A stretch of 33,255 nt of DNA, taken from contig JAUNCQ010000027.1 in NCBI GenBank assembly GCA_030526515.1, positions 1 to 33,255 of the forward strand, in the 5' to 3' direction. The stretch is from Coriobacteriia bacterium. Lineage in GTDB: Bacteria; Actinomycetota; Coriobacteriia; Coriobacteriales; Eggerthellaceae. The notes under the pieces are model-generated. The model saw only the letters and a list, made by a program, of their open reading frames with translations, was not told where the DNA came from and did not search any database. How positions within the stretch are numbered: the stretch's first letter is position 1; every line of letters begins with the position of its first letter. Made by a program: the position numbers and the translations under genes. Below, piece after piece: positions 29,407 through 33,255 of the stretch.

Positions 29407-32247
29407 ATGAGCAGGCTTATTCGCAGAGCAGGAGCGGCCGTTGCGGCGGTCATGCTTGCCCTGCTGTGCGCTGCCTTGTGCGCCCCCGCGGCCCTGGCGG
29501 CCCCCGACCAGGAGAAGACGGTCCGCGTGGCCTACTTCGACTCCGCCCACTTCCTGGAGGGTGCGTCGGAGGACGCCGTCAAGTCCGGCTATGCCTATGA
29601 GATCCTGCACGAGGTGTCCAACCGCACCGGCTGGCGCTACGAGTACGTGTACGGCGACTGGGCGGAGCTGTACGACCAGTTCACCAAGGGCGAAATAGAT
29701 CTGTTCCCCGGCCTGGCCGCTCGTGCGGACCGGGCATCGTTCATGAGCTGGCCTGACCACACCATCGACGTTGAGCATCACTCCGTCTTCGTGGGCCGCA
29801 ACGATTCCTCCCTGGATCCCGACGACCTGACCACCCTCAACGGCAAGCGCATCGGCCTGGTGCGCAACAACAACATGACCGACGAGTTCCTGGCCTGGGC
29901 CAGGAAGCATGATCTGAAGCCCCGGTGCGTCTACTACGACGAGCTGGACCGCATGCCCCAGGACCTGGCTGCTGGCGTCATCGACGGCTTTGCCGGGTCG
30001 GAAAACAACGTGGACAACACCCAGGACGCCGTGGTCTTTGCCCGCATTGCGCAAACCAAGTCCTACTTGGCCGTGCGCAAGGGCGCCCCTGACTTGCTGG
30101 CTGAGCTGAACGATGCCCTGGCCGCCATCGAGAAGGATCATCCCAACTTCTACCAGGAGCTGAAGGCCAAGCACTACCGCACCCGGGTGAGCGCCACGAC
30201 CCTTTCGCCCGAAGAGGAAGCCTGGGTGGCGGACCACCAGGTCCTGCGCATCGGCTACGTTGACGGCTACCTTCCCTTCAGCGGCACGGCGGACGACGGC
30301 AGCCCCCAGGGCGTGGTGGCGGACTTTGCTGAGCAGATGGTCCGGGAGCTGAGCCTGGCCGACGACCTGCGCGTGGAGCTGGTCCGCTACGGGTCCTACG
30401 AAGGCGTGCTGGGTGGCCTTGATCAGGGCGAAGTAGACGTGGCGTTTCCCGTCATGACCAGCGTCTGGCATGCGGAAAAGCACAACGTCATGGAAACCGA
30501 CCAGCTGGTTTCGTCCTCCATTTCCGCCGTATTCGCCGGGGAGTTCGACCTGTCCAAGCTGGACGTGATCGCGGTGGACCGCAACAACTCCGCCCAGAAG
30601 GACTTCGCCCGGGAAGCCTATCCGCAGAGCCAGATCCTGGAGTGCGGTTCCTCCCGGGAGGTGCTGGACGCGGTCCGCAGCGGGCGCGCCGGCTGCGCCC
30701 TGTACAACAGCTCCCGCATATCGACGGCGCTGGCGGGCAGCGGCGGCAGCCTGTCGGAGATCCCCGTGGGCAAGTCCATCGGCTTCTCCTTTGCGGTGCG
30801 CAAGGGAAACATGCCCGTGCTCGCCCTGATGAACCGCGGCGTGAGCGTGCTGGTGGACGAAAACTACTCGGATGAGATGTACCAGTACGTGAGCCAGCTG
30901 AGCGATTTCACCATCCAGGACTTCCTGCGCAAGTACGCCTTCGCCATAGTGGCCGGCGTGCTGGTGGTCCTGCTGCTGGTGCTGCTGGTGATCCTGTCCT
31001 TCCTGGGCAAGGCCCGGGCGGCCGAAGCGGAAACCGCCCAGCTCAACCGGGAGCTGCGGGAAAACCAGGCCAAGCTCGAGCGTGCCAAGGAGGCGGCCGA
31101 GCAGGCCAACGCGGCTAAGACCAACTTCCTGTTCAGCATGAGCCACGACATCCGCACTCCCATGAACGCCATCATCGGCTTCACGGACCTGGTGCGCAAG
31201 AACATCGACCGCAAGGACGTGGCCCTGGGCTACCTGGAAAAGATCCGCATGTCCAACGAGTTCCTGCTGTCCCTGATCAACAACGTCCTGGAGATGGCCC
31301 GCATCGAAAGCGGCAAGGAGCGCCTGGAGTTGGAGCGGGGCAACGCCTACGAGTTCTTTAACGAGATGTACTCCGTGTTCGAGCCCCAGATGCGGGAAAA
31401 GGGCATAGACTTCACCTACCGGGTGGACGTGGATCATCCGTGCGTGCTGACCGATGCCACCAAGTGGCGGGAAATCCTGCTGAACCTGCTCAGCAACGCC
31501 CTGAAGTACACCCCCGCAGGCGGCAGCGTGACCCTGGAGCTGACCGAGCTCTCAGCGGACGAAACAGGCCGGGCCTGCTACCGCGTTGACCTGCGGGATA
31601 CCGGCATCGGCATGTCCGCAGACTTCCTGCCCCACCTGTTCGACGAGTTCTCCCGGGAGCGCACCAGCACCGAAAGCCGCGTGTTCGGCACCGGCCTGGG
31701 CATGCCCATCGTGAAGCGCCTGGTGGACCTGATGGGCGGCACCATCCAAGTGGAGTCGGAGCTGGGCAAGGGCACCCGTTTCGTTATAGACGCTCCCCTC
31801 CAGGTGGTGGACGGCCCCCATGACCAGGGCTCCGACCGGGATGCGGCGGCGGATGCCGCGCTGCTGGCGGGCAAGCGGATCCTGCTGGCGGAAGACAACG
31901 ACCTGAATGCCGAAATTGCCCTGGCCCTGCTGGAGGAGCTGGGCCTTGCGGTGGACCGGGTGGCCAACGGCCAGCTGTGCGTGGACCAGCTGGAGCAGGC
32001 GGACCCGGGCGCCTACGACGCGGTGCTCATGGATGTGCAGATGCCCGTCATGGACGGCTACGAGGCCACCCGGCGAATCCGCGCCCTGGCTGATCCGGCC
32101 AAGGCGGCCATTCCGGTGCTGGCCATGACCGCCAACGCCTTCGAGGAAGACAAGCGCAACGCCTTCGCCGCGGGCATGAACGGCCACGTGGCCAAGCCCG
32201 TCCGCGTGGAGGAGCTGGTGGCTGCCCTGGCGGACGCGCTGCGATAG
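29407..32247 (+). CDS. Hybrid sensor histidine kinase with two periplasmic solute-binding (SBP_bac_3) domains
   Basis: 946-residue membrane sensor with EvgS/BvgS-like architecture. Signal peptide (RRAGAAVAAVMLALLCAALC ... ALAA), two Venus-flytrap domains of the SBP_bac_3 type (~25-260, starting VRVAYFDSA; ~265-500, starting LRIGYVDGYLPFSG), a transmembrane helix (~510-534), a coiled linker, HisKA with phospho-acceptor His580 in SHDIRTPMNAI, HATPase_c (NLLSNALKYTPAG, DTGIGM, GTGLGMPIVKRL) and a receiver domain with phospho-acceptor Asp876 in VLMDVQMPVMDG. There is no PAS domain, HPt domain or output domain, and no adjacent response regulator. The ligand is likely an amino acid or other small solute. 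The ATG at 29407 is chosen because it begins the signal peptide and lies beyond the -10 box; ATGs at 29317 and 29368 are less likely. Confidence 0.92.
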   Translation: MSRLIRRAGAAVAAVMLALLCAALCAPAALAAPDQEKTVRVAYFDSAHFLEGASEDAVKSGYAYEILHEVSNRTGWRYEYVYGDWAELYDQFTKGEIDLFPGLAARADRASFMSWPDHTIDVEHHSVFVGRNDSSLDPDDLTTLNGKRIGLVRNNNMTDEFLAWARKHDLKPRCVYYDELDRMPQDLAAGVIDGFAGSENNVDNTQDAVVFARIAQTKSYLAVRKGAPDLLAELNDALAAIEKDHPNFYQELKAKHYRTRVSATTLSPEEEAWVADHQVLRIGYVDGYLPFSGTADDGSPQGVVADFAEQMVRELSLADDLRVELVRYGSYEGVLGGLDQGEVDVAFPVMTSVWHAEKHNVMETDQLVSSSISAVFAGEFDLSKLDVIAVDRNNSAQKDFAREAYPQSQILECGSSREVLDAVRSGRAGCALYNSSRISTALAGSGGSLSEIPVGKSIGFSFAVRKGNMPVLALMNRGVSVLVDENYSDEMYQYVSQLSDFTIQDFLRKYAFAIVAGVLVVLLLVLLVILSFLGKARAAEAETAQLNRELRENQAKLERAKEAAEQANAAKTNFLFSMSHDIRTPMNAIIGFTDLVRKNIDRKDVALGYLEKIRMSNEFLLSLINNVLEMARIESGKERLELERGNAYEFFNEMYSVFEPQMREKGIDFTYRVDVDHPCVLTDATKWREILLNLLSNALKYTPAGGSVTLELTELSADETGRACYRVDLRDTGIGMSADFLPHLFDEFSRERTSTESRVFGTGLGMPIVKRLVDLMGGTIQVESELGKGTRFVIDAPLQVVDGPHDQGSDRDAAADAALLAGKRILLAEDNDLNAEIALALLEELGLAVDRVANGQLCVDQLEQADPGAYDAVLMDVQMPVMDGYEATRRIRALADPAKAAIPVLAMTANAFEEDKRNAFAAGMNGHVAKPVRVEELVAALADALR

Positions 32248-32327
32248 TGGAGGCCGAGCGGCGGTTTCGCCCCCTTCCATGCTGCCGTGAGCGGGGCCTG
32301 CGGCTGCGCGCGGGGCTGAACGCGTGG

Positions 32328-32333
32328 TAGGAT
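32328..32333 (+). promoter_or_regulatory. Candidate -10 box TAGGAT of the permease gene
   Basis: TAGGAT lies 47 bases before the start at 32380, upstream of a good Shine-Dalgarno sequence. No clear -35 box. Confidence 0.35.
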
Positions 32334-32379
32334 GAACGTCTATGTGTTTTGACTGCCGAACTAAGGAGCCCCGCATCCC

Positions 32380-33255
32380 ATGCTCTATCGATTGCTCATA
32401 GTCATTGCCACCATCATCTGGGGCAGCTCGTTCGTCATAGTGAAGGACGTCACCGGCTTTCTGACCACCGGCTGGCTGCTGGTGATCCGCTTCTCCGTGG
32501 CGGCGGTGCTGCTGGCGCTGGTCTTTGCCAAGAAGCGCGACCTGTACCTGCGCCGGGACCACATCCTGTTCGGCGGCCTGTTCGGCGTGGCGCTGTTCCT
32601 GGCGTACTACGTGCAGACCCAGGGCCTGATCTACACCACCCCCGGCAAGAACGCGTTCCTGACCGGCACCTACTGCGTGCTGGTGCCCTTCTTCGCATGG
32701 TTCGCCACCCGCAAGCGCCCCACCCTGGTGAACGTGGGCGCCGCGCTGCTGTGCCTGGTGGGCGTGGGCCTGGTGAGCCTTTCCGGCGACCTGACCGTGA
32801 ACATAGGCGACGCCCTGACCCTGCTGTGCGCCGTGTTCTACGCGCTGCACATCGTGCTGGTGAGCAAGTTTTCCCAGGACCGCGACATCTTCGTCCTGAC
32901 CATGTGGCAGTTCGCCGGCGTTGCCCTGTGCGCGCTGGTGGTGGCGCTGCTGACCGAGCCCGCCCCGGTGGTGCTGACCCAGCTTGACGCCGGTCAGTTC
33001 GCCCAGCTGGCGTACCTGGCGGTGGCCTGCACCACGCTGGCCCTGCTGTTCCAGAACGTGGGCCAGAAGCACCTGCCGCCGGCCAGCGCCAGCCTGCTGC
33101 TTTCGCTGGAGTCTCCTTTCGGCGTGGCGTTTTCCGTTGCCTTCGGTGCCGAGGCCCTGAACGGCCAGGTGCTGTGCGGCTTCGTGCTGATCTTCGCGGC
33201 CATCATGATCTCCGAGGTCCTGCCGGAGTACCTGGCAAAGGCCAAGGGCCAGGGG
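32380..33255 (+). CDS. DMT superfamily (EamA) permease, 3' end cut by the window
   Basis: The frame is open from the ATG at 32380 to the end of the window, giving 292 residues. It is a ten-helix drug/metabolite transporter with two EamA repeats. Landmarks: MLYRLLIVIATIIWGSSFVIVKD at the start, RFSVAAVLLALVFAKKRD, LAYYVQTQGLIYTTPGKNAFLTGTY (typical EamA), the second repeat from ALTLLCAVFYALHIVLVSKFS, and ASLLLSLESPFGVAFS near the end. Most of the protein is present, as the family has about 290-310 residues. AAGGAG lies 12 bases before the ATG. The substrate is unknown. Confidence 0.9.
   Translation, partial: MLYRLLIVIATIIWGSSFVIVKDVTGFLTTGWLLVIRFSVAAVLLALVFAKKRDLYLRRDHILFGGLFGVALFLAYYVQTQGLIYTTPGKNAFLTGTYCVLVPFFAWFATRKRPTLVNVGAALLCLVGVGLVSLSGDLTVNIGDALTLLCAVFYALHIVLVSKFSQDRDIFVLTMWQFAGVALCALVVALLTEPAPVVLTQLDAGQFAQLAYLAVACTTLALLFQNVGQKHLPPASASLLLSLESPFGVAFSVAFGAEALNGQVLCGFVLIFAAIMISEVLPEYLAKAKGQG

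Noticed and set aside
29137-31437. 766-residue minus-strand open frame opposite the sensor kinase
   Set aside because: Antisense shadow of a clear multi-domain gene, rich in His/Gly/Val, with no domain or ribosome binding site.

Overview
The window is 33.3 kb of GC-rich DNA (roughly 64% by eye) from a low-redundancy bacterial chromosome. It best fits an anaerobic member of the class Coriobacteriia (Collinsella, Olsenella or Eggerthella-like). The grounds are high GC with Firmicutes-style regulation (a T-box leader, an FMN riboswitch, a DinR/LexA-type box), ECF vitamin and amino-acid transporters, a Firmicutes-like accB-accC-asp23-nusB-xseB-dxs gene order, and two-subunit biotin enzymes. The taxonomic call is an inference. 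I see no rRNA, tRNA, CRISPR array, phage or insertion sequence.

Layout. 1-298: gene-free, with a 27-bp direct repeat. 299-3677: a GlpA-like FAD/[2Fe-2S] oxidoreductase, a short phosphoglycerate dehydrogenase and a VanZ-like membrane protein. 3945-10241: one dense operon with a carboxyltransferase fused to a biotin carrier, biotin carboxylase, Asp23, NusB, XseB and DXS, closed by a strong terminator. 10464-12475: two tandem secreted fibronectin-III-like paralogues with near-identical promoter cores. 12644-14610 (minus): a CobW-type metallochaperone GTPase and a GNAT acetyltransferase. 14904-16575: an ammonium transporter and a PII protein lacking Tyr51. 16576-17163: a structured non-coding region with an inverted GTTTAG repeat array around an AT-rich island, then a DUF1292 gene. 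17620-21279 (minus): a riboflavin ECF transporter (S, A, A, T) under an FMN riboswitch. 21379-22151: a RelB/DinJ-PIN toxin-antitoxin pair. 22245-25621: an HI0933-like flavoprotein and SOS-controlled recN. 25747-29234: a tryptophan ECF transporter (S, A, A, T) under a tryptophan T-box. 29407-32247: an orphan hybrid sensor kinase with two solute-binding domains. 32380-33255: a DMT/EamA permease cut by the window edge.

How they work together. The two ECF cassettes import riboflavin and tryptophan, and each is sensed by its own RNA element. The 3.9-10.2 kb operon joins biotin-dependent carboxylation, transcription antitermination, DNA repair and isoprenoid synthesis. Amt and PII handle ammonium.

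Most notable observations: (a) the tryptophan-cassette ATPases form a predicted asymmetric heterodimer, in which one composite ATP site lacks both the switch histidine and the LSGGQ signature; (b) a BCCP is fused to a carboxyltransferase at the position where accB normally stands; (c) an unexplained inverted repeat array lies at 16770-17065.
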